Assembly (NCBI GenBank): GCA_016794765.1
Contig: JAEUJG010000273.1
Coordinates: forward strand, 1-22,491
From: Spirochaetaceae bacterium
Lineage (GTDB): Bacteria > Spirochaetota > Spirochaetia > Treponematales > Rectinemataceae
Length of the DNA stretch: 22,491 nucleotides
Reading direction: 5' to 3'
The notes below the pieces were generated by a model, which searched no databases, was not told the DNA's origin, and saw nothing but the letters and a program-made list of their open reading frames with translations. The position numbers and the translations under genes are program-made. Below are positions 1 through 6,917 of the stretch, piece by piece. Every line of letters begins with the position of its first letter. The stretch's first letter is position 1.

Positions 1-2064
1 GTAGGCTTCGAGGGAGGGGCCCAGGTCCTCGTCGACGGGGGAGCCGGCCTTGACCTGGGAAAGGATGGCGGCCTTGGCGCGCTCCGCCTCGTGGTACTGC
101 CCGGCGTAGGGGCCGAGGTCGGCGGCCGCGGCCCGCTTGGCCTTGCCCGCGCGGAACAAGCCCTTCCAGCCGCCCTCCACGCCGAGGGAGGAGAGGAGCT
201 CCCGCTCCAGGCGGGGACGCGTTATGCGATAGGATAAGAGGTGCGAGAGGTAGCTGAAGAGGAGGGCCGCCGAGGGGATGAGGAACCAGAGGAAGTCCGG
301 ACCGGTCATGAAGTTGACGAGGCCGAGGAAGAGGGGCACGGCGACGGCGCTGGCGCCGTGCATCGCGAGGGAATCCTTGGCGCGGTTGAGCTTCTTGTAG
401 GTCTCGAGCTGGCCCCGGTCGAGGCTGGGCATCGAGTCCGCCTCCCTCGCCTTCTCGGAGCCGCGGGAGGCCGCCACCGCGGAGCTCAGGAGGCCGATGC
501 CCCAGGCTCCCGAGACGATCGCCGCCCAGAGGAAGCCCGCCGAGGTCGTGAGGTTGATGAACCAGAGGACGCCGTTGACCGCGAGGAAGCTCGAAAGGTT
601 GCCGATGAAGCCGCCGCGCTGTTTTTTCGCGCGTTCGGCGAGGGCGCTCCGGTAGCGTTCGAAATCGGCGACCCGCTCCTCCTCGCCCGGCTTCCAGCTG
701 TCGTTCTCGCGGAGCTTCCTGTCCCACTTGCCCGTCTCGAGCTCCGTCTCGTCGCTCCGCGCCGCGTCCCGGTCCGCGCGGCGCTCCATGCGGCGCTCCA
801 GGCGCTCGCGGTGCCGCTCGATGCGTTCGCGGCGGTCGCCCGGGTCGAAGGAGCGGTCCCCGGCCTCGATGCGGCCGCGGACGTCGGCGCGGGCCATGCC
901 GCGCTCTATGCCGCGGCCGATCTCGCTGACGAGGCCCTCCACGGCGGCGCCGAGGTTCTTGCCGAAGGCGTCCGCGTCGAAGCCGCCGGGGCCGAAGCCG
1001 CCGGAGCCCGGCGCGGCCTTGCGGTCCTTGAGGAGGAGGCCCTGGTCGGCCATCGTCGCGATGACCTCCCGCGCCTCCACCCCGTAGTAACCGTAGCGGT
1101 CCAGGGCCTCGTCCACCCGGAGGCGGCGGCCGGCGGCCTTGATGTCGAGAAGGATGGACTTGCGGATCTCCGAGAGGAGTTCCCGCGAGGCGTCCACGGA
1201 GTAGCCGCGGTCGGCCTCGAGGCCGGGGGCTTCGCCGGGGTCGGCGTCGCCGGCATCGGCGTCGCCGGCCGTCGCGCCCGGAGCGACGGCGCGCGGCGGG
1301 GAGGGCGGGGTCGGCGGAACCGCCCGGCCGGCTCCCTGGCCGGCGGGGCCGTGGCCCGCGGCGCCGGACCGCTGGGACGAGCCGGGCGCGCTCGAGGAGG
1401 CGTAGCCGCCGGGAAGGTCGGCCGCGGCCCGCTCGGCCGCCTCCGCGTCCGAGTCGGCTTCCGGCCGCGCGGCCTTCCCCTCTCCGAGGTAGGAGCCGGG
1501 CTTGTAGCCGGGGCGCGGCTTGTCGCGGTTCGGGTCGAACTCGACGTTCGGGCTCGTGATCTCGTAGGCGTGGATCTCCTTCGTGATGTTCTTGAGGGAG
1601 ACCTTGCCGAGCTTCTCGGCCCGGAATTCTATCTTGTTGAGGACGAGGTTGTAGACGTCCTGGGAAAAGCAGATGCAGCCGGGGCGCGCGAGGGACTGGA
1701 GGCGCGCCGCGATGTTGATGCCCTCGCCGAGGGCGTCGTTCTCGAAGAAGTAGATGTCGCCGAGGTGGACGCCGATGCGCACGAGGAGGGGGAGCTCGGC
1801 GTGCTCCTTGTTGTGGGCGTAGAGCTTGTCCTGGATCTCCAGGGCGCTCTGCAGAGCCTCGACGGTGTTCTTGAAGTCGACGAGGAGGGCGTCGCCTATC
1901 GTCTTGATCACGGTGCCGTGGTGGCTCGCGACGATCTCGCCGATCAGCTCGTTGTGGAACCGCAGGAGCTCGAGGGTGCCCGCCTCGTCGCTTTCCATCA
2001 TGCGGGAGAAGCCCGCGATGTCCGTGTACATGATCGCCGCCAGGCGGTAGTCTTTTTGCTCCAT
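1..2064 (-). CDS. Class III adenylate cyclase with C-terminal 2TM membrane modules (C-terminus cut by window edge)
   Basis: Predicted to convert ATP to cAMP at the membrane. Reading leftward from the ATG at 2064 the frame stays open for 688 codons and leaves the window, so the C-terminus is missing. The N-terminal cyclase domain (about residues 5-170) has both metal-binding aspartates (D15 in YTDIAGF, D58 in GDALLVDF), the adenine-selecting pair K54/D110, and the transition-state pair N117/R121, so it should be active and ATP-specific. A Pro/Ala/Gly linker, a segment resembling a small winged helix, and a long Arg/Glu-rich helix follow. Then come two membrane modules like the 2TM family, the first with NGVLWFINL. 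Most membrane-bound class III cyclases have the catalytic domain after the membrane part; here it is first. It lies 69 bases downstream of the RNase II-type gene on the same strand and is probably cotranscribed. No clear ribosome binding site was seen. Confidence 0.85.
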   Translation of the reverse strand, partial: MEQKDYRLAAIMYTDIAGFSRMMESDEAGTLELLRFHNELIGEIVASHHGTVIKTIGDALLVDFKNTVEALQSALEIQDKLYAHNKEHAELPLLVRIGVHLGDIYFFENDALGEGINIAARLQSLARPGCICFSQDVYNLVLNKIEFRAEKLGKVSLKNITKEIHAYEITSPNVEFDPNRDKPRPGYKPGSYLGEGKAARPEADSDAEAAERAAADLPGGYASSSAPGSSQRSGAAGHGPAGQGAGRAVPPTPPSPPRAVAPGATAGDADAGDADPGEAPGLEADRGYSVDASRELLSEIRKSILLDIKAAGRRLRVDEALDRYGYYGVEAREVIATMADQGLLLKDRKAAPGSGGFGPGGFDADAFGKNLGAAVEGLVSEIGRGIERGMARADVRGRIEAGDRSFDPGDRRERIERHRERLERRMERRADRDAARSDETELETGKWDRKLRENDSWKPGEEERVADFERYRSALAERAKKQRGGFIGNLSSFLAVNGVLWFINLTTSAGFLWAAIVSGAWGIGLLSSAVAASRGSEKAREADSMPSLDRGQLETYKKLNRAKDSLAMHGASAVAVPLFLGLVNFMTGPDFLWFLIPSAALLFSYLSHLLSYRITRPRLERELLSSLGVEGGWKGLFRAGKAKRAAAADLGPYAGQYHEAERAKAAILSQVKAGSPVDEDLGPSLEAY

Positions 2065-2133
2065 GGTACCGAGAAGAATAGGCGAGCCCTCGCGGCCGCG
2101 TCAATACAGAGGAAAAGCGACCCGGCGCGAGGG

Positions 2134-3996
2134 CTAGCGGACCTCGTCGAAGGAGCTTTCGAGGGCGGCGAGGTCGAGGCGGGCGACCTTGAGCCTGAGC
2201 CTTTCGTCGAGTCCGCGGCCGGGGCCGAGCTTGAGCTTCGTCTCGAGGCCGAGCTCGGGCAGGTAGACCACGGAGGCGGGGCCCGCCTGGCCGACGATGA
2301 CGCCCTCGCCCTCCCAGCCAGGGTGGCGGAGGAGGTAGACGATGGCCCAGTGCAGGTCGCTCGCGCGCTCGGCCGCCTTCGTTCCGGACTGGGCCGCCTG
2401 GGCCAGGGCGCAGCGGCGCTGCACCTCGTCGGAGGAGAGTGGCTCGCGTCCGGCCAGGATGGCGCGGATCTGCATGTGTCCGAGGAGGTCCTGGTAGCGC
2501 CGCAAGGGGCTCGTCGACTGGGCGTAGAACGCGAGGCCGAGGCCCCGGTGCGCGGTCGGCGTGGGGCCGGAAATGCCCGCCCGCATGAGGCGCCTCCGCG
2601 CGAACTGCGCGGACAGCTCGTCCCCCCGCGCCTCGGCGCCGGGCTCGGAGGGCGCCTCCTGCCCGTAGAAGGGGAAGGCGAGCTTCCGCTCGAAGGCCCA
2701 GCGGGCCGCCGCCTCGCCGGCGAGGAGCATCATCTCGCGGACGATGCCGCTCGAGCGGGTCGCGGGCACGGGGTCGATGCGTATTTCGCCGTCGACGAGG
2801 TAGGGCCGCACCTCGGGGATGTCGATCTCGATGGCGCCCTCCGCGAGGCGGCGGGCCGTGCGGAGCTCGGCGAGGCGGGCCAGCGCCGCGAGGGCCGGCG
2901 ACTCCCCCCGCTCCAGGATGCCGTCCGCCTCGGCGTAATGCGTGCGCCGGACGCGGACCGAGGTGGCGTGGATCTCGACGCCGACGACGCCGGCGGTCTC
3001 GTCCAGGCGGATCTGGAAGGAAAGGGCGGGGGAGCGCTCCGCGAGGCCGAGGCCGAAGCGCTCGAGGGCCTCGTCGGGCAGCATGGGGGCGGTGAGTTCG
3101 GGAAGATAGAGCGTGGCGCCGCGTCCCAGGGCCTCCTTGTCCGCGGCGGAGTCGGGCAGGATGACGGCGGCGGGGTCGGCGACGTGGACCCAGACCGATT
3201 CCCCGTCGAAGCCGATCGCGTCGTCCGGATCGTGGCTCCAGGCGTTGTCGATCGCCCAGGACTCGAGGCCGGTCAGGTCGAGGCGCTCGGGACCAGGGGC
3301 CTCGGGGCCGAGCTCGAGGCGCGGGGCCGAAAGGGCGCAGCCGGCGCGGCTCCCGTGGGGATTGACGGCGTCCGTCCAGCGGCCCGCGCGGAGGAGGAAG
3401 GCCTGGGCCGCCTCGGGCTCCTCGGCGAGGCCGATTTCCCCGGCGACCTTGCACTTCTGGCTGCGGCCGAGGGCCAGGGCCTCGATTTCCGCCAGGAAGC
3501 GCTCGTCGCCGGGAAGGAAGGCCGCTTCGGCCGCGTCGGGCTTGCGGCCGCGCGCCTTCTTGGCGCGTTCGACGAAGGCGGCTCGCTCGGCGGCCTCGCT
3601 TTCCTTTTTGGCGCGGCGCTCCGTCTCCTTGGCGAGCTCGGCGTCGCTCAAGGGCTGGAGGCCGCCCTCCGTCTGGCGGAAGCGGAGGCCTTCGAGCCCT
3701 TCCTTCCAGCAGGCGAGGAGCTCGGCGGGACCGGCGGAACCGAAGACGAGCTCGGCGAGCTCGCCGAGGGGGAGGGCGAGGCCCGATTCGGCCATCGCGC
3801 GGGCCGTCTCGAAGTCGCCGCCCTGGGCCGGCGCGGGGATCGCCGTGACCGGACCCGGGTGGAGGAGCTCGAGATCCTTGTCCCGCACCTTGACCGTCTG
3901 GCCGTCCTCGAGCTTGATCTCAAGGCGGTCCTTGCCGACCTCGAGGACGAGGGCGGGGCGGTTTTTATAGAGGGCGAGGGACTTGGCGGCGATCAT
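2134..3996 (-). CDS. RNase II/R-family (RNB domain) 3'-5' exoribonuclease
   Basis: A 620-residue protein of the RNase II/R superfamily, expected to degrade RNA from the 3' end in the cytoplasm. The RNB domain (about 240-520) carries the four catalytic acidic residues in AIDNAWSHDPDDAI: D250, D256, D258 and D259, matching the RNase II set. The conserved TSPLRRYQDLLGH lies at about 495-507. The C-terminal 60 residues look like an S1-type RNA-binding fold. The N-terminus starts with a small beta-rich domain, then a charged Lys/Glu/Ala segment (about 115-155) with no recognised fold. The ATG at 3996 has a GAGGAG Shine-Dalgarno sequence 5 bases upstream. It is divergent from the small membrane protein gene at 4174 and is followed by the cyclase gene. 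RNase II or RNase R cannot be decided by eye, so no symbol is given. Confidence 0.88.
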   Translation of the reverse strand: MIAAKSLALYKNRPALVLEVGKDRLEIKLEDGQTVKVRDKDLELLHPGPVTAIPAPAQGGDFETARAMAESGLALPLGELAELVFGSAGPAELLACWKEGLEGLRFRQTEGGLQPLSDAELAKETERRAKKESEAAERAAFVERAKKARGRKPDAAEAAFLPGDERFLAEIEALALGRSQKCKVAGEIGLAEEPEAAQAFLLRAGRWTDAVNPHGSRAGCALSAPRLELGPEAPGPERLDLTGLESWAIDNAWSHDPDDAIGFDGESVWVHVADPAAVILPDSAADKEALGRGATLYLPELTAPMLPDEALERFGLGLAERSPALSFQIRLDETAGVVGVEIHATSVRVRRTHYAEADGILERGESPALAALARLAELRTARRLAEGAIEIDIPEVRPYLVDGEIRIDPVPATRSSGIVREMMLLAGEAAARWAFERKLAFPFYGQEAPSEPGAEARGDELSAQFARRRLMRAGISGPTPTAHRGLGLAFYAQSTSPLRRYQDLLGHMQIRAILAGREPLSSDEVQRRCALAQAAQSGTKAAERASDLHWAIVYLLRHPGWEGEGVIVGQAGPASVVYLPELGLETKLKLGPGRGLDERLRLKVARLDLAALESSFDEVR

Positions 3997-4043
3997 GGAG
4001 GCTCCTCGGGGCGCTTTTCGGGGCGAATTTCACGGTCCGGGCG

Positions 4044-4049
4044 AGTATA
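4044..4049 (-). promoter_or_regulatory. Weak candidate -10 element for the RNase II-type gene
   Basis: TATACT on the minus strand, 47 bases upstream of the ATG at 3996, fits a sigma-70 -10 box at five of six positions. No good -35 hexamer lies at the usual distance. The call rests on the -10 box and its position in the divergent intergenic region. Confidence 0.3.
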
Positions 4050-4094
4050 TCCCGCGCCGCCGGCTTTCAGGAAGAGGCAAAGCCCGATAGGGCG

Positions 4095-4123
4095 TTGCCA
4101 AGGCCGCCCCGAGATGCTATGCT
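4095..4123 (+). promoter_or_regulatory. Sigma-70-type promoter for the small membrane protein gene
   Basis: TTGCCA (4095-4100) and TATGCT (4118-4123) are separated by 17 bases, matching the -35 and -10 consensus at five and four positions. Initiation near 4130 would give a leader of about 44 bases before the ATG at 4174. Together with the minus-strand TATACT at 4044-4049 this makes 3997-4173 a divergent promoter region. Confidence 0.5.
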
Positions 4124-4173
4124 TGATGGCGGCGCTCGCCACGGCGCCGCTCCCTGTTTAGGAGGAAATAACC

Positions 4174-4416
4174 ATGGTCGCTTTGATAGTCGGTGTCGTC
4201 TTCCTGGCTTTCGCCGTATTCGCCTGCGTTCCCGGCCCGCTGGGCTGGTGGATGGACGTGCTCGCCTTCCTGCGGGGCTCCCTCCCGGTATTGGCGCTGT
4301 TCGTCGGCCTCATCGCCGTGTTCATCGGCATCGCCGACCTGAAGGATCGCGTCGAGGCGAAGAAGGAAGAAGAGGAAGAGGCCAAGGAAGCCGCCGCCAA
4401 GAAGGAAGAGAAGTAA
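4174..4416 (+). CDS. Small two-helix membrane protein with charged Lys/Glu tail
   Basis: An 80-residue protein not assigned to a named family. Two hydrophobic stretches (about 3-19 and 35-56) predict a helical hairpin in the membrane, and the last 24 residues are almost all Lys, Glu and Ala, so a helical cytoplasmic tail is likely. The ATG at 4174 follows a strong AGGAGG ribosome binding site. It has its own promoter at 4095-4123 and lies 108 bases before rplM, so it need not share a transcript with the ribosomal genes. Translation signals and composition support a real gene; the function is unknown. Confidence 0.75.
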   Translation: MVALIVGVVFLAFAVFACVPGPLGWWMDVLAFLRGSLPVLALFVGLIAVFIGIADLKDRVEAKKEEEEEAKEAAAKKEEK

Positions 4417-4421
4417 GTACC

Positions 4422-4443
4422 GACGGCTGCTCGCGTCGCCGTC
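4422..4443 (+). terminator. Weak hairpin after the small membrane protein gene
   Basis: GACGGC (4422-4427) can pair with GCCGTC (4438-4443) across a 10-base loop, 5 bases after the stop codon. Only two T residues follow, and they belong to the rplM -35 box, so this is at best a weak terminator. Confidence 0.25.
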
Positions 4444-4490
4444 TTGACAGGATTTCGCATATATGGGAATATGCTGCCCACGCGAAATCC
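4444..4490 (+). promoter_or_regulatory. rplM-rpsI promoter region inside an inverted repeat (candidate operator)
   Basis: A perfect TTGACA at 4444-4449 is followed at 17 bases by GAATAT (4467-4472) or at 20 bases by TATGCT (4470-4475). Neither is an ideal -10. The 9-base arms GGATTTCGC (4450-4458) and GCGAAATCC (4482-4490) are exact inverted repeats flanking this -10 region, with a smaller TGGG/CCCA dyad inside. If transcription starts near 4480, the dyad is mostly upstream of the RNA and would act at the DNA level; with a start further upstream it would be a leader hairpin. Confidence 0.5.
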
Positions 4491-4524
4491 GCACTATACC
4501 ATGCGAAGGTGAAGGTATACATAC

Positions 4525-4953
4525 ATGAAGACCGTTTTCGTCACGCCGGATGATGCCCAGCGCTCCTGGTACGTGATCGACGCGGAGGGCAAGCCCCTCG
4601 GTCGCGTCGCCGCCAAGGTTGCCTCTATGGTCCGCGGCAAGAACAAGCCGACCTACGAGCCCTCCCAGGAAACTGGGGATTTCGTCGTCGTCATCAACGC
4701 TGACAAGGTGGCCGTTTCCGGCCGCAAGCGCCAGAACAAGATGTACTACCACCACACCGGCTTTCCGGGCGGACTCAAGGACTACACGTTCAAGCAGCTC
4801 ATCGACCGTCACCCGACCGAGCCCCTCGAGCGCGCCGTGTACGGCATGCTTCCGAAGGGACCCCTCGGCCGCAAGCTGTACAAGAACGTGAAGTTCTACG
4901 CCGGTTCGAACCACCCGCACGCGGCCCAGCAGCCGACCGCCATCGAACTCTGA
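4525..4953 (+). CDS. rplM: 50S ribosomal protein L13
   Basis: A 142-residue protein, the usual length for bacterial L13, a large-subunit protein that binds 23S rRNA early in assembly. The family landmarks are visible: WYVIDAEGKPLGRVA near the N-terminus, GDFVVVINADKV, YYHHTGFPGGLK at about residue 73, and the C-terminal GMLPKGPLGRKLYKNVKFYAG block. The ATG at 4525 has GAAGG at 4511-4515 at suitable distance. It is followed after 13 bases by rpsI, the classical L13-S9 operon. Transcription probably starts at the TTGACA promoter just upstream. Confidence 0.98.
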   Translation: MKTVFVTPDDAQRSWYVIDAEGKPLGRVAAKVASMVRGKNKPTYEPSQETGDFVVVINADKVAVSGRKRQNKMYYHHTGFPGGLKDYTFKQLIDRHPTEPLERAVYGMLPKGPLGRKLYKNVKFYAGSNHPHAAQQPTAIEL

Positions 4954-4966
4954 TAAGGGGATAGGG

Positions 4967-5359
4967 ATGATCAGGAATCTCGGCATCGGTACCGGTCGGC
5001 GCAAGTGCGCCGTCGCCCGCGTGTTCCTTCGCGAGGGCACCGGCAAGGTCGTCGTCAACGGCCAGGAGCTCGACAAGTACTTCAAGATCGGGGAGCTCGT
5101 CACCATCGTTCGCCAGCCGCTCATGGTTACGGCCTCCGAGAACAAGTACGACGTCCTCATCACCGTCCTCGGCGGCGGACCCAACGGCCAGGCCGGAGCC
5201 TGCCGCCACGGCGTGGCGCGCGCTCTCTCCCAGGTCGACCCGGCCAACCACGCGGCCCTCAAGGCCAACGGCTTCCTTACCCGCGACCCGCGAATGGTCG
5301 AGCGCAAGAAGTACGGCCAGGCCGGAGCCCGCAGGCGCTTCCAGTTCTCCAAGCGCTAA
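4967..5359 (+). CDS. rpsI: 30S ribosomal protein S9
   Basis: A 130-residue protein of normal S9 length. S9 binds the head of the small subunit, and its C-terminal tail reaches the P-site tRNA. Recognisable parts are GTGRRKCAVARVFLREGTG near the start, GGGPNGQAGACRHGVARAL in the middle, and a basic end with RDPRMVERKKYGQAGARR finishing in QFSKR, the conserved tail. It lies 13 bases after rplM and 3 bases before recX, so the three genes are almost certainly cotranscribed. Confidence 0.98.
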   Translation: MIRNLGIGTGRRKCAVARVFLREGTGKVVVNGQELDKYFKIGELVTIVRQPLMVTASENKYDVLITVLGGGPNGQAGACRHGVARALSQVDPANHAALKANGFLTRDPRMVERKKYGQAGARRRFQFSKR

Positions 5360-5362
5360 ACT

Positions 5363-5995
5363 TTGCTCATCGACTCCGTCGAGAGGGGAGCCTCCGGCAC
5401 CGCGAAGATCGCGGCCGGGGGCTTTTCCTTTTTGCTTCGGCTGTCCTATCTCGCGGAGCTCGGGCTCGATCCGGCGGCCCTGGCGAAGGGCCGCGAACTC
5501 GACGAGACGGAGGCCGGGCTGCTTTCGCTCGCCGCGGACGCGACCGAAGCCGAGCGGCAGGCCGTCGCCCTGCTGGCGCGGGCGGAGCAGACCCGGGCGG
5601 GGCTCTTCGCCAAGCTCGAAAAAAAAGGCCGCTCGCGCCGCGCCGCCTCGCTCGCCCTCGACCGCCTCGCGGGGGAGGGCCTTCTCGACGACCGCCGCTT
5701 CGCCGAGGCCTGGCTGCGGTCCCGCCTCGGCCGGCTCGCCTCGCGCGCCGCGGAAGGGCCGCTGCGACTCTCGCAGGGCCTCCGCGCCCGCGGCGTGGAC
5801 GAGGAGACGGCCCGGGCCGCCCTCGCTTCCGTCCTCGGCCCGGACGAACGAAAGCTTGCCTTGGCCAAGGCTGCCTCGCGGGAATCGGCCAAGTTGGGCT
5901 CCGACCGCGAGGCGCTCGGCCGGCGGCTCCGCGCCCTGGGCTTCAAGTCGGGGGAGATCCGCTCGTTTTTCGAGGAAGAGGGCCCTGGGGACTGA
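5363..5995 (+). CDS. recX: RecX family regulator of RecA
   Basis: A 210-residue RecX-type protein, expected to bind RecA filaments and limit recombinase activity. The most diagnostic part is LLARAEQTRAGLFAKLEKKG followed by GLLDDRRFAEAWLRSR at about residues 107-122, typical of the helical repeats. The N-terminal 60 residues diverge more. No in-frame ATG lies near the beginning, so the TTG at 5363 is chosen; it is 3 bases after the rpsI stop, and translational coupling would explain the lack of a clear ribosome binding site. recX is often next to recA; here it is carried with a ribosomal operon, so its expression may follow growth rate rather than DNA damage. Confidence 0.85.
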   Translation: MLIDSVERGASGTAKIAAGGFSFLLRLSYLAELGLDPAALAKGRELDETEAGLLSLAADATEAERQAVALLARAEQTRAGLFAKLEKKGRSRRAASLALDRLAGEGLLDDRRFAEAWLRSRLGRLASRAAEGPLRLSQGLRARGVDEETARAALASVLGPDERKLALAKAASRESAKLGSDREALGRRLRALGFKSGEIRSFFEEEGPGD

Positions 5996-6020
5996 TCGCT
6001 CCATTGCCCGACTTCTTCAC

Positions 6021-6054
6021 TTGACATTAACTGGCATTCATTGCACAATAATGC
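6021..6054 (+). promoter_or_regulatory. Promoter with overlapping near-palindrome upstream of the HTH-EIIA gene
   Basis: TTGACA (6021-6026) and CACAAT (6044-6049) are 17 bases apart, matching sigma-70 at six and four positions; initiation would be near 6056. The stretch 6034-6054 (GCATTCATTG, CA, then CAATAATGC on the other side) is an inverted repeat with one bulged base that covers the -10 box. This is where a repressor, possibly the HTH-EIIA protein itself, would bind. The region is noticeably more AT-rich than its surroundings. Confidence 0.55.
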
Positions 6055-6084
6055 GAATTATGAAGTTTCGGAGGAGTTCTTCGC

Positions 6085-6741
6085 ATGGATGACGATATCC
6101 TCACGATCGAAGAAGTAGCGAGATATCTCAGGGTTTCCGAGCGCACGGTCTACGATTGGGCCCAGAAGGGTGAAATCCCCTCCGGCAAGATCGGCACGGT
6201 GTGGCGCTTCAAGAAGAGCGAGATAGAACGCTGGGTCAACGAGCGGCTGTCCTCCAACAGGCCGGCGAGCGCCTTCAGCGTCGTCCAGATCCAGAACATC
6301 CTCTCGCCCGACCGCATCCTCTTCCTGGACCACGCGAAGAAGCGCGACGCACTCGTCGCCCTCTCCGAGAACCTCGCCAGCGCGCCCCAGATCAAGAGCC
6401 GCCAGGAACTCGTCTCCGAGATCCTGCGCCGCGAGGAGCTCATGAGCACGGCCATCGGCCGCGGCATCGCGATTCCCCACGTGCGGCTGTCCTCCGTGAC
6501 CGACCTCGTGGTCTCCGTCGGCCTGTCGAAGTGCGACATCATCGACTTCCAGAGCCTCGACGACGTGCCCGTGCGCCTCCTTTTCATGATCGCGGCGGCC
6601 TACAACCAGCACGCTTACTACCTGCAGACCCTGTCCTTCTTCAGCTCCAAGCTCAAGTCGGGCGACCTCAGGACCTCCCTCCTCGCGGCGACCACGCCCG
6701 AGCAGGTCTACGAACTCCTCGTGAAACAGGACGACCAGTAG
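6085..6741 (+). CDS. Excisionase-type HTH fused to PTS EIIA (fructose/nitrogen type) domain
   Basis: A 218-residue fusion. Residues 5-55 form a MerR/excisionase-like helix-turn-helix (EEVARYLRVSERTVYDWAQ, then GTVWRFKKSEIERW). Residues about 72-215 are a PTS EIIA domain of the fructose/nitrogen type with the phospho-acceptor H132 in GRGIAIPHVR. The likely role is a DNA-binding regulator whose activity depends on phosphate received from HPr or NPr. No EIIB, EIIC, EI or HPr gene is in the window, so it is probably not a sugar-uptake component. The ATG at 6085 has GGAGGAG about 10 bases upstream. A promoter and operator-like dyad precede it and a strong hairpin follows, so it is a single-gene unit. 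Similar ptsN-like genes occur in treponemes, but the target genes cannot be read here. Confidence 0.85.
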   Translation: MDDDILTIEEVARYLRVSERTVYDWAQKGEIPSGKIGTVWRFKKSEIERWVNERLSSNRPASAFSVVQIQNILSPDRILFLDHAKKRDALVALSENLASAPQIKSRQELVSEILRREELMSTAIGRGIAIPHVRLSSVTDLVVSVGLSKCDIIDFQSLDDVPVRLLFMIAAAYNQHAYYLQTLSFFSSKLKSGDLRTSLLAATTPEQVYELLVKQDDQ

Positions 6742-6775
6742 GGCTCTTCCAACTGGACAAGGCATTCTCATCCTG

Positions 6776-6810
6776 AACCGGCCCCGTCGAGCGACGGGGC
6801 CGGTTCATTT
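6776..6810 (+). terminator. Strong hairpin terminator after the HTH-EIIA gene
   Basis: AACCGGCCCCGTCG (6776-6789) is perfectly complementary to CGACGGGGCCGGTT (6792-6805). The downstream sequence, CATTTG, gives only a short T tract. It lies 34 bases after the stop codon and separates this gene from the signalling cassette. Confidence 0.65.
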
Positions 6811-6832
6811 GCCGCTGGCCGCGTGACTCTCC

Positions 6833-6860
6833 TTGACAATCGCCTTCCGGGATCTAGGCT
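6833..6860 (+). promoter_or_regulatory. Promoter of the solute-binding/kinase/STAS/phosphatase cassette
   Basis: A perfect TTGACA (6833-6838) is followed after 16 bases by TAGGCT (6855-6860), which fits the -10 at three of six positions. Initiation near 6867 gives a leader of about 50 bases containing a short GGGAC/GTCCC dyad before the ATG at 6918. No other promoter was noticed before 12867, so it probably drives all five genes. Confidence 0.5.
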
Positions 6861-6917
6861 TTACGAAGGAGGGACGGGGAAGTCCCGCACAATCGGTACA
6901 CGCCGAGGAGCATCACG

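Noticed and set aside
241..4161. A 1306-codon open frame on the plus strand
   Set aside because: It lies antisense and in codon register with the RNase II-type and cyclase genes, whose catalytic motifs are clear. Its product is low-complexity Ala/Glu/Gly/Val-rich, as expected from the complement of GC-biased codons.
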